From positions 2,852,001 to 2,916,000 of the forward strand of contig NZ_CP031557.1 of NCBI RefSeq assembly GCF_003403075.1: a stretch of 64,000 nt of DNA. Direction: 5' to 3'. Numbering within the stretch: the first letter of the stretch is position 1; each line of letters begins with the position of its first letter. The stretch comes from Flavobacterium psychrotrophum. Lineage in GTDB: Bacteria > Bacteroidota > Bacteroidia > Flavobacteriales > Flavobacteriaceae. Shown one piece after another: positions 25,374 to 35,792 of this stretch. Both the position numbers and the translations under genes were made by a program. A model generated the notes under the pieces. It did no database searches, was not told where the DNA came from, and saw only the letters and a program-made list of their open reading frames with translations.

Positions 25374-28300
25374 ATGTTAAAAAAACTACACAGAAAATTA
25401 CTGAAGATGTTTGCTCTGGTGGCGTTGCTGCTAAGCGTAAACGCAACATGGGGGCAGGTTAACGAAAACTTTAATACTGTCTCTGGAACTGGTGGAAATA
25501 GTGGTGGATGGAGTGGAAGCATAGCATCTAATACATTAGGAACATTTGGAGACTGGACATCAGCCACTTCTTATAAAGGAGACAAATGCGTTAAGTTAGG
25601 ATCTAGTAGTATTAAAGGCACAATTACCACACCTGCTATAGGCCTTACAGGTACTGCGACACTAACATTTCGTGCTGGAGCCTGGGATGGTAATACAGAG
25701 CAAACAGATCTGGTTTTAACTGTAACAGGAACTAATACAACATTAAGTGCAGCTACAGTAGTTATGACGAAAGGTAGTTTTTCATCATATACTGTAACCA
25801 TTTCTAATTGTACAGCAGCTTCGAAAGTAACTTTCGCAGGAAAAAACGCTTCAAACTCCAGGTTTTTCCTTGATGATGTAGTTATTTCTCAAAATAGTAC
25901 AACGCCTACTCTTTCAGCTACCTCAACATCTTTAACCGGTTTTACTTATGTTGTAGGGAATGGACCATCAGACTCACAAACATTTAGCATTAGCGGAAGT
26001 AATTTTACAACAGCTACAGGAAACCTGTCTGTTGGAGGTGCCACAAATTACGAAGTTTCTCTAAGTCAGAATAGTGATTATGCAGCTTCAATAAGCGTTC
26101 CTTATACTGGGTCTGCCATTTCAAACAAAACGATATATACAAGGCTTAAATCAGGACTAAGTATAAATACCTATAATGGTGAAACCATAACGATAAGCGG
26201 AGGCGGTGTCGCTACACCATACCCTACTGTAACTGTAAGCGGCAGTGTATTGACAAACAATGTAGCACCCATAGCATCAAATGTTACCGTAACAGGAACA
26301 TATATGGTTGGACAATTGCTTTCAGGAACGTTTACTTATACCGATGCAGATAATGATGCACAGGGAACCTCAACTTATAAATGGTATCGTGCTAACGATA
26401 TAAATGGCGCAAGTGCAGCAGCTATAACAAATGCTACCGCAGCCAACTATACATTAGTAAACGCAGATGCAGGTAAATTTATTCGCCTTGGTGTTACACC
26501 TGTAGCAGCTACAGGAACTTCACCTGGTGTTGAGAAATTTAGCGAATGGTCTGGATCTGTTGCAGCACCTACACTCACTACAACACCAGCATCTTTAAGT
26601 GGATTTACTTACTCTTTAGGCACAGGCCCTTCAACTTCACAATCATTTAGTTTAAGTGGCACCTATCTAACAGGTGCAGGTAATATAATTGTTTCTGCAC
26701 CGTCAAATTATCAGGTATCATTAAATGATATTGATTTTACATCATCTGTAAATGTACCTTATACCAGCGCAACCCTTTCTCCTGCGACTGTTTATGTGAG
26801 ACTGAAATCTGGTCTTAGCCAAGGCAGCTATAATGGAACTACGATTAGTATAAGCGGTGGTGGTGCTACAAAAACAGTTGCATTAAGCGGTACGGTAACT
26901 CAAGCTGTGGCAGTTAACGATGAATGCGCGACTGCTATTACTCTTACACTTAACGATGCCCCAAAAAGCGGTACAAGATTAAATGCTACGCAAAGTATAT
27001 CCGGCACTCCTAGCTGCGGTGGAACTGCTGAAGACGATGTTTGGTACAAATTCACTACCTCAATTGCTGGAGAATATAAAATTACTTTTGCTCCAAGCGG
27101 AGATATAGATGGTGTTATCGACCTTCGATCTGGTGTGTGTAACAATACTGTAAACGTTGCTTGTGAAGATCATACAGCAGGCGGTGTAAATGAAGTAATG
27201 GTAATCTCTCTACCAGCTTCTACGACATATTATGTACGCGTTTATGACTGGTGGGATGCATCACTTATCCCGAGTAATAATAACTTTACTATTGCTGTAT
27301 CATCACCTAAGCCTACTTTAACAGCTACTCAAACAAGTATCGCCTTTGGCAATCAAGCCTTTGGCACAACAAGCCCAACTCAAAATTTTAGCCTGAGTGG
27401 TATATTATTATCTAATGCGCCTGGAAATGTTAACATTGTATCAGCTAATACATCTTTTCAGGTTTCATTAAATGGTTCTAGCTGGTCAAATAACATAAAT
27501 GTACCATATTCAGCTTCAACTCTTGCAAACACAACAATTTATGTAAGGTACATACCTTCTGATTTTGGTAATGTAACAGCCTCACTTTCTATAACAGGTG
27601 GTGAAGCAACAACAAGTGTACAACTAACAGGAACCGGTACAATAGTGGCTCCTATTGCAACTGATGCAACAGTTACTTCAACATCAGGTTTTACAGCGAA
27701 CTGGAATGCTGTACCTGGAGCTACTGGTTATAAACTTGACGTTGCAACTACAAATGACTTTAACCTGGGTTCAACATCCAGTAGTACAGAGGGCTTTGTT
27801 GGTGGAAACGCACCTTCAGGATGGACGTTTAGTAATTTAGGATCACCATATACTTCATCAGGAAATTATGGTGCTGCATCTCCATCATTAAAATTTGACG
27901 ATGATGTTAATAAATCAACAGTAACCACCACTACTTTATCTGGATCGGCAACACAGGTAAGTTTTTGGATAAAAGGACAGGGAGTTAGTGGAGATAGTGC
28001 ATTCTTAGTAGAAGGTTTTAATGGTACAAGCTGGATAACTGTACAAAATATCACAGCTATCCCATCGACTGGAACTACAATTACTTATAGCGCAAGTACT
28101 ACGCCTGCACTTCCTTCAAATCTTATCCAATTTAGGTTCACATATACAAAATTTATTGGAAACGTATCTTTAGACGACGTTGCGATAACATCTACAACGG
28201 GACCGTCAACATACGTACTGCCTTATCAAGATTATACTGTTAATAGTACTTCTCAAATCATATCAGGACTTGCAGCCAATACTACTTATTATTATCGCGT

Positions 28301-30044
28301 TAGAGCAATAAATCCCCCTTCAACTCTTACAAGCGCAAACTCTAACACTATACCTGTTACAACTGGTAAAAATCTTGTTTGGAATACAAACCAATGGACA
28401 GGCGGCGCAACACCAAGGCTAATAGACAATGGTACTATAGCAACTGCCTACACTACACCTGCCGCAGGTCTTAACATTGGTAACCTTACTGTAAACAGTG
28501 GCGTTACGGTAGATGTACCGGCTAATACAACAATTACTGTTGGCGGTAACCTGGTTAACAATAACGCTACAGGTGCTAACTTTATAGTACATGATAACGG
28601 TGCTCTTGTACAAACAGGTACAGGCACTAACACGGGTGCAGTTACTGTACTTAAAAACGCTAACCCGCTATACAGGCAGGATTATACTATGTGGGCTGCC
28701 CCGGTTGAAAACCAAAAGCTAATTGATTTTAGCCCTGCTACGCTTACAAATCGTTTTTACGAATATAAGTACGGTACTAATGCTCAAAATCAAAACATCG
28801 AAGGTTACTGGTCTATAGATCCTGCTAATACATTTAGCGCTGCTAAGGGTTACCTTATACGTATGCCAAATGTTGATGGTACCACAGGATATAATGCAGG
28901 CACAGCCACACTTACTTTTGAAGGTAAATTTGCAGGTAAGCCAAACACAGGAAATTACAACATTACAGCAAGTACGGCAGCAAACCGCTTTACAGCTGTA
29001 GGTAACCCTTACCCATCACCAATAGGTGTAGAAGAGTTTTATTTACAAAATAGTGATGTACTTGATAATGGAGCTACCATTTTCTTATGGAGAAAAAAGA
29101 ACAGTACAACACAAAGCTCATCTTATGCCAAGCTAACACGTACAATGTTTACGGCTAACGGAGCAAGTACAGATGCTAACGGTAGTCATACTGGCGGGCA
29201 GGATCAGGAACAATTCTTTTCATCAGGAAGAACTTTCATGCTTGCTCCGGGTCAGGGCTTCATCGTTCAGACAAAAAATGGCGCTACAGGTACAGATATT
29301 AAATTTACAAACAGCATGCGTAAGGCTGCTCCTACAACAGGTGGCCAGGCATTCTTAAGAACTGCGCAAACACCTGCATCTCGCATGTGGATAAACATTG
29401 CAGGCCCTGATGGTGGCTTTAGCCAGTCTGGTATAGCATATTTAGCAGGAGCCACAACAGGTATTGATTATGGTTATGATGGTAAGCAACTTATAGAGCA
29501 AGGCATTGTTTCGCTATACTCTCTTGCCGAAAATACTGCACTTGCCATACAGGCAAGGCCGGAGTTTACAACTTCAGATGTGGTACCTATGGGCTACAAC
29601 GCTAACATAGCAGGTAACTTTACCATTTCGATAGACCATACCGATGGTTTATTCTCTACAGGACAAAATGTTTACCTTAAAGATAAAGTTATGGGCATAA
29701 CCCGTAACATATCTGAAAAAGACTATACATTTACTACTGAGGCGGGTAGTTTTGAAGACAGGTTTGAGGTAGTTTATACTACTGCAGCACTTGGTACAGA
29801 CAACCCGGTTTTAACTGCAGATAACCTTATAGTTTACAAAAATGGCGAGTCTGTAAATATCAACGCAGGCAGCACACGCATAAATGCTGTTACAGTATTT
29901 GATATTCGTGGCAGGAAACTGTACAGCCAGCAAAATGTAAATAATACAGAAACTGTTATTAACGGACTTACAGTACAAAGCCAGGTGCTTATTATAGAAG
30001 TAGCAACTGAAAAAGGAATTGTAAGCAAGAAAATCATTTTCTAA
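25374..30044 (+). CDS. giant secreted multidomain protein with T9SS type C sorting domain
   Basis: 1556 residues. Signal peptide at 1-27 (MLKKLHRK...FALVALLLSVNATWG). Then a jelly-roll-like region (about 28-175), and three related beta domains sharing F.Y..G.GPS.SQ.FS.SG and Y..VSL......S..VPY.....S..TIY.RLKSG (about 178-290, 400-510, 645-755). An Ig-like segment lies between the first two and a PPC-like segment (NDECATAITLTLN) between the second and third. An FN3 domain (from about 760) is interrupted by another jelly-roll-like insert. From about residue 1000 the protein matches its neighbour to the end. The C-terminus (INAVTVFDIRGRKLY ... SKKIIF) is a type C T9SS sorting signal. Exported through Sec and then T9SS to the surface or medium; adhesin or structural role is inferred. 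No enzymatic motif was seen. Confidence 0.85.
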   Translation: MLKKLHRKLLKMFALVALLLSVNATWGQVNENFNTVSGTGGNSGGWSGSIASNTLGTFGDWTSATSYKGDKCVKLGSSSIKGTITTPAIGLTGTATLTFRAGAWDGNTEQTDLVLTVTGTNTTLSAATVVMTKGSFSSYTVTISNCTAASKVTFAGKNASNSRFFLDDVVISQNSTTPTLSATSTSLTGFTYVVGNGPSDSQTFSISGSNFTTATGNLSVGGATNYEVSLSQNSDYAASISVPYTGSAISNKTIYTRLKSGLSINTYNGETITISGGGVATPYPTVTVSGSVLTNNVAPIASNVTVTGTYMVGQLLSGTFTYTDADNDAQGTSTYKWYRANDINGASAAAITNATAANYTLVNADAGKFIRLGVTPVAATGTSPGVEKFSEWSGSVAAPTLTTTPASLSGFTYSLGTGPSTSQSFSLSGTYLTGAGNIIVSAPSNYQVSLNDIDFTSSVNVPYTSATLSPATVYVRLKSGLSQGSYNGTTISISGGGATKTVALSGTVTQAVAVNDECATAITLTLNDAPKSGTRLNATQSISGTPSCGGTAEDDVWYKFTTSIAGEYKITFAPSGDIDGVIDLRSGVCNNTVNVACEDHTAGGVNEVMVISLPASTTYYVRVYDWWDASLIPSNNNFTIAVSSPKPTLTATQTSIAFGNQAFGTTSPTQNFSLSGILLSNAPGNVNIVSANTSFQVSLNGSSWSNNINVPYSASTLANTTIYVRYIPSDFGNVTASLSITGGEATTSVQLTGTGTIVAPIATDATVTSTSGFTANWNAVPGATGYKLDVATTNDFNLGSTSSSTEGFVGGNAPSGWTFSNLGSPYTSSGNYGAASPSLKFDDDVNKSTVTTTTLSGSATQVSFWIKGQGVSGDSAFLVEGFNGTSWITVQNITAIPSTGTTITYSASTTPALPSNLIQFRFTYTKFIGNVSLDDVAITSTTGPSTYVLPYQDYTVNSTSQIISGLAANTTYYYRVRAINPPSTLTSANSNTIPVTTGKNLVWNTNQWTGGATPRLIDNGTIATAYTTPAAGLNIGNLTVNSGVTVDVPANTTITVGGNLVNNNATGANFIVHDNGALVQTGTGTNTGAVTVLKNANPLYRQDYTMWAAPVENQKLIDFSPATLTNRFYEYKYGTNAQNQNIEGYWSIDPANTFSAAKGYLIRMPNVDGTTGYNAGTATLTFEGKFAGKPNTGNYNITASTAANRFTAVGNPYPSPIGVEEFYLQNSDVLDNGATIFLWRKKNSTTQSSSYAKLTRTMFTANGASTDANGSHTGGQDQEQFFSSGRTFMLAPGQGFIVQTKNGATGTDIKFTNSMRKAAPTTGGQAFLRTAQTPASRMWINIAGPDGGFSQSGIAYLAGATTGIDYGYDGKQLIEQGIVSLYSLAENTALAIQARPEFTTSDVVPMGYNANIAGNFTISIDHTDGLFSTGQNVYLKDKVMGITRNISEKDYTFTTEAGSFEDRFEVVYTTAALGTDNPVLTADNLIVYKNGESVNINAGSTRINAVTVFDIRGRKLYSQQNVNNTETVINGLTVQSQVLIIEVATEKGIVSKKIIF

Positions 30045-30085
30045 AAAAGACACTTTCTTAATTAGAAATACCTTTTAAATACCTA

Positions 30086-30118
30086 AGCCCGGAAAATTAA
30101 TTTCCGGGCTTTTTTTTG
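30086..30118 (+). terminator. strong terminator after the first giant T9SS gene
   Basis: Perfect 10-bp stem AGCCCGGAAA / TTTCCGGGCT, five-base loop, then an eight-T run. Confidence 0.92.
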
Positions 30119-30216
30119 TTTCTTAAAAACACGATGTAAACAACAACATACAAGAAGTTTACACACACACAAAATAGCCTGAAAAAACACTGTTTTAGAA
30201 AATTCAGATCTGTTAA

Positions 30217-30230
30217 CGAAATGCATTTCG
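30217..30230. repeat. perfect palindrome CGAAATGCATTTCG
   Basis: A 14-base perfect palindrome 92 bases upstream of the second giant T9SS gene. It could be a dimeric regulator operator, but no factor is known. Confidence 0.35.
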
Positions 30231-30321
30231 ACGGTGAAATTATTTCTTTCGGCGATAGAGCTTTAACCCTAAAAAATGCATGCAGTAGTCGCTATTCCTT
30301 TGTATAAAAAATGGGAATATT

Positions 30322-33300
30322 ATGACTACAAATCGACTCTTAAGTGCTTACGCGCTGCTAGTTTGGAGCTTGACACTACTGTTGTTTACGGCTCCTGCAA
30401 ATGCTCAGAAAGTTTATCCTGGCGCTACTGTAGCCAGCTCTAACGGAACTTTTAACAGCAATGTTACACTACCTGCAAATGCCGGTGGTACAGATTTTAC
30501 TAATGCCGCGCGCATTTCGTCTTCGCTACTATCTAATGGTAACTATGTAGAGGTTAACTGGGGTACCACTCCTATTGCGGCAACTCCTGTTTATATTAAA
30601 GTAACTGCCGAAACTGGACTCCTTACAGGAGTTTTAGGTGGTGGCCTGGGTAGTCTGGTTGGCAATCTTGCAGCTATACTGCTAGATGGGCAATATATAA
30701 GAGTAACTGCTTATAATGGCACTACTGCCAGAAATAATGCCGTAATTGATGGAAACACCGTAAATGAAACCTCTGCTAACATTAAGTTAGTACAGGATGT
30801 TACTGGAACTTTTTACATCAAATTCATACCTAATAATACATTTACATCGATCAGAGTAGAAAATTTCAGGTCAGGAGCAACCGGTATTATTGGTGCAAAA
30901 TGGCTGGATGTTTATGGAGCCTATTATGCAGGTAGCGCCGCAACCTGCGCTACAGGCAACTATACAAGTTATACTGGCGGTGGCCTGTTAGCCGCAGACA
31001 TTACCGCCGGTGCGGGAAATGTTGATGCCTACAAAGCTATCGATGCCAGTGCTACTACATTCTCTAAACTTTCTATTGGTACCCTTGGTGTAGCTACTTA
31101 TGTACAGCAAGACTTCTATTTTGAAAGCCCTTCAACTATAACAGATAAATACAATATTAAATTTAAGATATCGCCGGCACTAGTACAGGCGGGTCTTTTA
31201 AATAGTATTTCGATCAGGGGATATTCAGGCACAAATACCACGCCGGCATATACCGCTACTTCTGCAAGCCTTCTTAACGTAGATCTTTTAGGGCTCCTGC
31301 AAAACAACCAGACTACTTCAATAAGCGTTACACCAGGTGTTGTTATCGACCGTCTTTCTGTAAGGCTTACCGGATTAGTAAGTGCGTCAATACCTCAGGA
31401 ACTTGACATATACTCTGTAACCAAGGGCGACTTTACTGTAAGCGTTGGTGGAGGTGGTAACGTACAGGTGGGCCAGGCAGTAACACTTACATCCAGCGTA
31501 AGCAACTGCGCTTCGTACACTTACTCATGGTCAGGCGGGCTTGGCACAGCTGCTACTGCTACACCGCCAACTACTGCAGTAGGTAGTACTACTTATACAC
31601 TTACTGTTACAGATGCTTTTGGCATTCAAAAAATGGCCAGTGTAACTGTAAATGTTCTGCAACCTCCTGTAGCGGGCACACTAACCGGCGGTGGCAATAT
31701 TTGCTACGGTAATGTACCGGGTGGCCTTACCCTTAGTGGGCAGACAGGAACGATTGCCCGTTGGGAAAAAGCAGACAACAGCTCTTTTACAAATGCTACA
31801 ACTATAGCAAACACGGCTGGTGTTACATCTATTACAGGTGCACAAATAGGTGCGCTTACACAAACTACATATGTTAGGGCAGTGATACAGCTAAACGGTT
31901 ATGCCGATGCTCATCCTACAGCTATATTTACTGTAAAAACCAGTACATGGGATGGTACAGCCTGGAGTCCCGCGGTGCCAGATATCAATACACTTGTACG
32001 CTTTACAGGCAATTACAATGTGGCAGCAAACATAGATGCCTGCGCACTCGAAGTAACTAACAATGCTATTGTGAACATCCCTTCAGAGTACACAGTAACT
32101 GTAAATGGTTATGTACATGTAACTACAGGAAGTTTTACACTACAACATAACGCACACCTAGTACAGCTAACAGATGCTGTAAACCAGGGAAATATTACAC
32201 AGATACGAAGCAGCCAGCCACTTTACAGGCTAGACTATACACTATGGTCTGCCCCGGTAACAGGACAGCTAATGCAACCATTCTCTCCGGCAACTGCAAC
32301 TGGAAGGTTTTACGATTATTATTATTATGCACAAAACACGACCACTAATGAATGGATAGAAGGTTTCTGGTCTGTTGATCCTGCAACAACCAGCTTCCAG
32401 CCTGCACACAGTTACCTGATAAGGATGCCAAATGAAAATGCAGCTCCCGGTTATAATGCAGGCACAGGCACACTAACATTTACAGGATCGTTTACAGGAG
32501 CTCCAAACAATGGTACTATACAAAGGCCTTTATCTACACTAAACAACAGGTTTACACCGGTAGGTAACCCTTACCCATCTCCTATAAACGTTCGTGCATT
32601 CTTTGATGCTAATGCAAGTGTACTTCAAACAGGCTCTACATTATACTTCTGGAGAAAGAAAAACAACTCAAACGCCAGTAGCTATGCTACCCTTAGCCGC
32701 GATGCTTATGTAAGCAACCATGCAACAGGTGGTAACCCGGGCGAAGAACATTTTGGTGGCGACCAGTGGGAAGCTTTCTTTAACAGTACGGTATCTCCTA
32801 CACAGTGGATCATCAATCCGGGTCAGGGCTTTATAGTAAAAACTGCCACAGGCCTTACAAATCCACAGGTAACGTTTAATAATGCTATGAGAAGAGGCAA
32901 CCATAATGCACAATTCTTCAGGACTGCAGAACCGGAAACACTTTCTCGCTACTGGATGGAAATGAAGGGTACAGATTCTTACAGTCAAATAGCGTTAGTT
33001 TATAGTAATACCGCTACATTAGATCTTGACTCAGGACGTGACGCTATGATAATGGGCGAAAATAACCTTGGTTTTTACAGTGTTGCCGCAGATACAAAAC
33101 TAACAATACAAGCACGCCCTGAGTTTGCAGCAAGCGATGTAGTAGCTTTAGGTTATACAGCACAAAGTGCAGGACAGTACACCATTAACATATTACGCAA
33201 AGATGGTGTGTTTGACAACCAAAAAATATACCTGCGCGATAATCTGGAAGGGCTTACAAGAGAACTTGCTGATAATACTTATAGTTTTACCACAGAAGCA

Positions 33301-33603
33301 GGTACTTTTGATAACAGGTTTGAAGTATTATATACCACAACAGCACTTAGTGTTGATAATCCGGCTGCTACCCCAAAAACAGTTATGGTATATAAAACAG
33401 ATAATGTTATCAACATCAATGCAGGAACAAGCCTTATAAACTCAGTAAAAGTATACGACATGCGTGGACGCGTACTATATGAGTCGGCAGAAAAAATAAA
33501 CAATGTTGCTACTCAGGTTAACGGCCTTACAGCACAAACCCAGATACTGTTAGTGGAGGTAAATACAGTAGATGGTACCGTAACTAAGAAGATAGCGTAT
33601 TAA
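30322..33603 (+). CDS. secreted multidomain protein with T9SS type C sorting domain, paralogous C-terminus
   Basis: 1093 residues. Signal peptide at 1-28 (ends TAPANAQ). The N-terminal 360 residues include two beta-rich sections with LLTGVLGGGLGSLVG and DAYKAIDASATTFSKLSIG, reminiscent of adhesin-like domains. A PKD/Ig-like segment (about 375-440, YTYSWSGGLGTAATATPPTT) follows. From about residue 540 it matches the upstream protein to the end: both have LYR.DYT.W.APV, FSPAT..., RF.PVGNPYPSPI-type and FYFWRKKN elements. The C-terminal ININAGTSLINSVKVYDMRG with ...KKIAY is a type C T9SS signal. Ends in its own terminator, so the two paralogues are separate transcription units. Function unknown; surface exposure follows from the sorting domain. 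Confidence 0.85.
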   Translation: MTTNRLLSAYALLVWSLTLLLFTAPANAQKVYPGATVASSNGTFNSNVTLPANAGGTDFTNAARISSSLLSNGNYVEVNWGTTPIAATPVYIKVTAETGLLTGVLGGGLGSLVGNLAAILLDGQYIRVTAYNGTTARNNAVIDGNTVNETSANIKLVQDVTGTFYIKFIPNNTFTSIRVENFRSGATGIIGAKWLDVYGAYYAGSAATCATGNYTSYTGGGLLAADITAGAGNVDAYKAIDASATTFSKLSIGTLGVATYVQQDFYFESPSTITDKYNIKFKISPALVQAGLLNSISIRGYSGTNTTPAYTATSASLLNVDLLGLLQNNQTTSISVTPGVVIDRLSVRLTGLVSASIPQELDIYSVTKGDFTVSVGGGGNVQVGQAVTLTSSVSNCASYTYSWSGGLGTAATATPPTTAVGSTTYTLTVTDAFGIQKMASVTVNVLQPPVAGTLTGGGNICYGNVPGGLTLSGQTGTIARWEKADNSSFTNATTIANTAGVTSITGAQIGALTQTTYVRAVIQLNGYADAHPTAIFTVKTSTWDGTAWSPAVPDINTLVRFTGNYNVAANIDACALEVTNNAIVNIPSEYTVTVNGYVHVTTGSFTLQHNAHLVQLTDAVNQGNITQIRSSQPLYRLDYTLWSAPVTGQLMQPFSPATATGRFYDYYYYAQNTTTNEWIEGFWSVDPATTSFQPAHSYLIRMPNENAAPGYNAGTGTLTFTGSFTGAPNNGTIQRPLSTLNNRFTPVGNPYPSPINVRAFFDANASVLQTGSTLYFWRKKNNSNASSYATLSRDAYVSNHATGGNPGEEHFGGDQWEAFFNSTVSPTQWIINPGQGFIVKTATGLTNPQVTFNNAMRRGNHNAQFFRTAEPETLSRYWMEMKGTDSYSQIALVYSNTATLDLDSGRDAMIMGENNLGFYSVAADTKLTIQARPEFAASDVVALGYTAQSAGQYTINILRKDGVFDNQKIYLRDNLEGLTRELADNTYSFTTEAGTFDNRFEVLYTTTALSVDNPAATPKTVMVYKTDNVININAGTSLINSVKVYDMRGRVLYESAEKINNVATQVNGLTAQTQILLVEVNTVDGTVTKKIAY

Positions 33604-33630
33604 AATTTGAAACCCTCCATTTTTTTTAAA

Positions 33631-33659
33631 GTCCCTGCTTCCCCGGCAGGGACTTTTTT
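33631..33659 (+). terminator. terminator after the second giant T9SS gene
   Basis: GTCCCTGC / GCAGGGAC stem with a seven-base loop and a T7 tail. Confidence 0.88.
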
Positions 33660-33731
33660 GTGCTTATAGATTTCATATCCTATCGTCAGATTTTATTTAT
33701 CTTTACGCTTCCAAATCAAAACATCGTTCTA

Positions 33732-35000
33732 ATGACAAAAAAAATTATCCCGGGGCTGTTACTGGCCTTTACCGTACTAATTTCTTCATGCGCTGCCTAT
33801 AAAACCGATCAGGGTCAGGCAATCCGCAAAGGTCCTTATAAAGGACAAATTTCAAAAACATCGGGCAGTAATATCCTTGATGCCGATGGAAAAGCAATTA
33901 CCCTGAAGGGAACCAATTTAGGCAACTGGCTGGTACCCGAAGGTTATATGTTTAAAACAGGCCAGGTAAGCTCTCCCACTAAAATAGATGAACTATTTAC
34001 CGAAATGGTGGGCCCGGACAGTACTGCAGCCTTTTGGCAAAAATACCTGGATCGATATGTAACACATGACGACATTAAATACCTTAAACGCATAGGTTGT
34101 AACCACCTCAGGCTGCCTTTCCATTACAAACTTTTCACTAACGATTTGTATATGGGCAAGCGTAATGCCGGCTTTGAATACTTTGACCGCGTAATAGAAT
34201 GGTGCCGCCAGGAAAACATCTACGTGTTGCTTGATATGCACTGCGCTCCGGGTGGGCAAACCGGAGATAATATTGATGATAGTGCCGGATACCCGTGGCT
34301 GTACTTTAGTAAATCAAGCCAGGATCTTATGAGCGAAATATGGGTTAAAATAGCCCAGCGCTATAAGAACGACCCTATAGTTATAGGCTATGATGTGGTT
34401 AACGAGCCCATCGCCCACTATTTCCTAAAAGAAATACCGGATTATAACCACCGCTTGTTTTTACTTTACAAACGTATGGTAGCAGATATCAGGGCAGTAG
34501 ATAAAAAGCATTCCATTTACCTGAACGGATCGGTTTGGGCAGGCGACTTTGGTGTGTTTGAAGAAATACTGGATGATAACATTGTATATGAATTTCACAA
34601 ATACTGGTTTGACATCAACCAGGATGCCATACAAAAGTATGTTGACTTTCGCGACAAGCACAATGTGCCTATTTATATAGGGGAGACCGGTGAAAATACT
34701 GATGAGTGGATTAAAGACTTTACCGTACTGCTAAATAAGAACAACATTCACTGGGCGTACTGGCCTTATAAAAAGATGGACAACCTACGCGGCATCATGA
34801 ACTTTAACCAGCCGGAAGATTATAAGCTGATTACTGACTATGCTGCCAGCGACCGTGCTAATTTTGAAAAAATTCGTACTAACATGCCCGACCGTGCAAA
34901 AGCACAAAAAGCCCTAAACGGATTTTTAGAGAATTGCCAGTATAAAAATTGTTTCCAGAACAAAGGTTATATTGAAGGTCTTGGGCTAAAAGTAGAATAA
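33732..35000 (+). CDS. glycoside hydrolase family 5 lipoprotein (cellulase/glucanase-like)
   Basis: 422 residues from the ATG at 33732. The signal LLAFTVLISSC gives a lipobox with Cys20, so the protein is a lipoprotein. After a short linker the GH5 TIM barrel starts with LKGTNLGNWLVPEGYM. The acid/base Glu is in YDVVNEPIAHY and the nucleophile Glu in IYIGETGENTDEW; HDDIKYLKRIGCNHLRLPFHY and YEFHKYWF are other barrel-strand motifs. The GNWLVPEG opening is closer to exo-1,3-glucanase-like GH5 members than to classical endocellulases, but the substrate cannot be fixed. It probably sits on the outer membrane and helps degrade beta-glucans. Monocistronic. Confidence 0.88.
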   Translation: MTKKIIPGLLLAFTVLISSCAAYKTDQGQAIRKGPYKGQISKTSGSNILDADGKAITLKGTNLGNWLVPEGYMFKTGQVSSPTKIDELFTEMVGPDSTAAFWQKYLDRYVTHDDIKYLKRIGCNHLRLPFHYKLFTNDLYMGKRNAGFEYFDRVIEWCRQENIYVLLDMHCAPGGQTGDNIDDSAGYPWLYFSKSSQDLMSEIWVKIAQRYKNDPIVIGYDVVNEPIAHYFLKEIPDYNHRLFLLYKRMVADIRAVDKKHSIYLNGSVWAGDFGVFEEILDDNIVYEFHKYWFDINQDAIQKYVDFRDKHNVPIYIGETGENTDEWIKDFTVLLNKNNIHWAYWPYKKMDNLRGIMNFNQPEDYKLITDYAASDRANFEKIRTNMPDRAKAQKALNGFLENCQYKNCFQNKGYIEGLGLKVE

Positions 35001-35038
35001 ATTATTTATTATTGCACTTTAAAAAAAACCAATTAATT

Positions 35039-35713
35039 ATGAAACAATTTTTAGCTATTTTATTTTTGGCAACTTTTACTTTACAGGCTCAAGACAGAGT
35101 AAACGAGGCAGAATCCCGTTCATTTGACGCAAGTACAGAAACCATGACCTCCGCCACGGGCTGGCTAAATTACAGCGGCCAGTGGATTGACCATTTAAAC
35201 GTGATAAATCGAGATAATTCAGACAAGGGAAAAAAGAAATCAGGAGCATCAATGTCATTCGAGCCTCAAAATTTCGAGGAAATCAGCACAAAAAAATTTT
35301 CATATAAAAATAAAACCTACTACGTAATTGTTGTTAAAAACTGGAGTGGTGCATATCTATACCCGGCATTAAAACAAAATTGGGAAGAGCGCTTAAGTAA
35401 AACCGGATACGTAATTGAAGAGAAAGAATTCAATAAATTAAAAAATATAGATAAGCCGATAGAGGTAAAAGCACTTCAATCAATTTATATTAGCACAAGT
35501 GAATATGAATCTGGAAAATTTGTTAAAAGCGCAGAAGAGGCACTTGAAAAGCGAAAATCTGTTACATATGTAATGCCTGTTATGAAAACAGATAAAGGAA
35601 TGATACGATTTTATATTCCTGCTTATTTCCCTGCCAATGATAAATATGACTTTAATCATTCATATTTTGAAACAGATATAGAAAATTTTTCTAAGATATA
35701 TACTTTTAAATAG
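35039..35713 (+). CDS. secreted protein of unknown function
   Basis: 224 residues from the ATG at 35039 (an in-frame start at 35012 precedes a poor N-terminus). A signal peptide, MKQFLAILFLATFTLQAQ, is clear, with probable cleavage after AQ. The rest is a soluble mixed alpha/beta chain (for example FSYKNKTYYVIVVKNWSGAYLYPALKQ, quoted here only as its first 20: FSYKNKTYYVIVVKNWSGAY) with no motif I recognise. It lies downstream of the GH5 gene and upstream of another unrecognised secreted gene, and ends in a good terminator. Periplasmic or exported. Confidence 0.6.
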   Translation: MKQFLAILFLATFTLQAQDRVNEAESRSFDASTETMTSATGWLNYSGQWIDHLNVINRDNSDKGKKKSGASMSFEPQNFEEISTKKFSYKNKTYYVIVVKNWSGAYLYPALKQNWEERLSKTGYVIEEKEFNKLKNIDKPIEVKALQSIYISTSEYESGKFVKSAEEALEKRKSVTYVMPVMKTDKGMIRFYIPAYFPANDKYDFNHSYFETDIENFSKIYTFK

Positions 35714-35733
35714 TAAGTGGAATTTTGATTACA

Positions 35734-35764
35734 AAACCGGAGCAGCAATGTTCCGGTTTTTTGT
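35734..35764 (+). terminator. terminator after the 35039 secreted gene
   Basis: AAACCGGAGCA pairs with TGTTCCGGTTT (one G-T pair), loop GCAA, then a T run. Confidence 0.82.
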
Positions 35765-35792
35765 TTTTATATTTGGGTTAGTAATCAACCAA

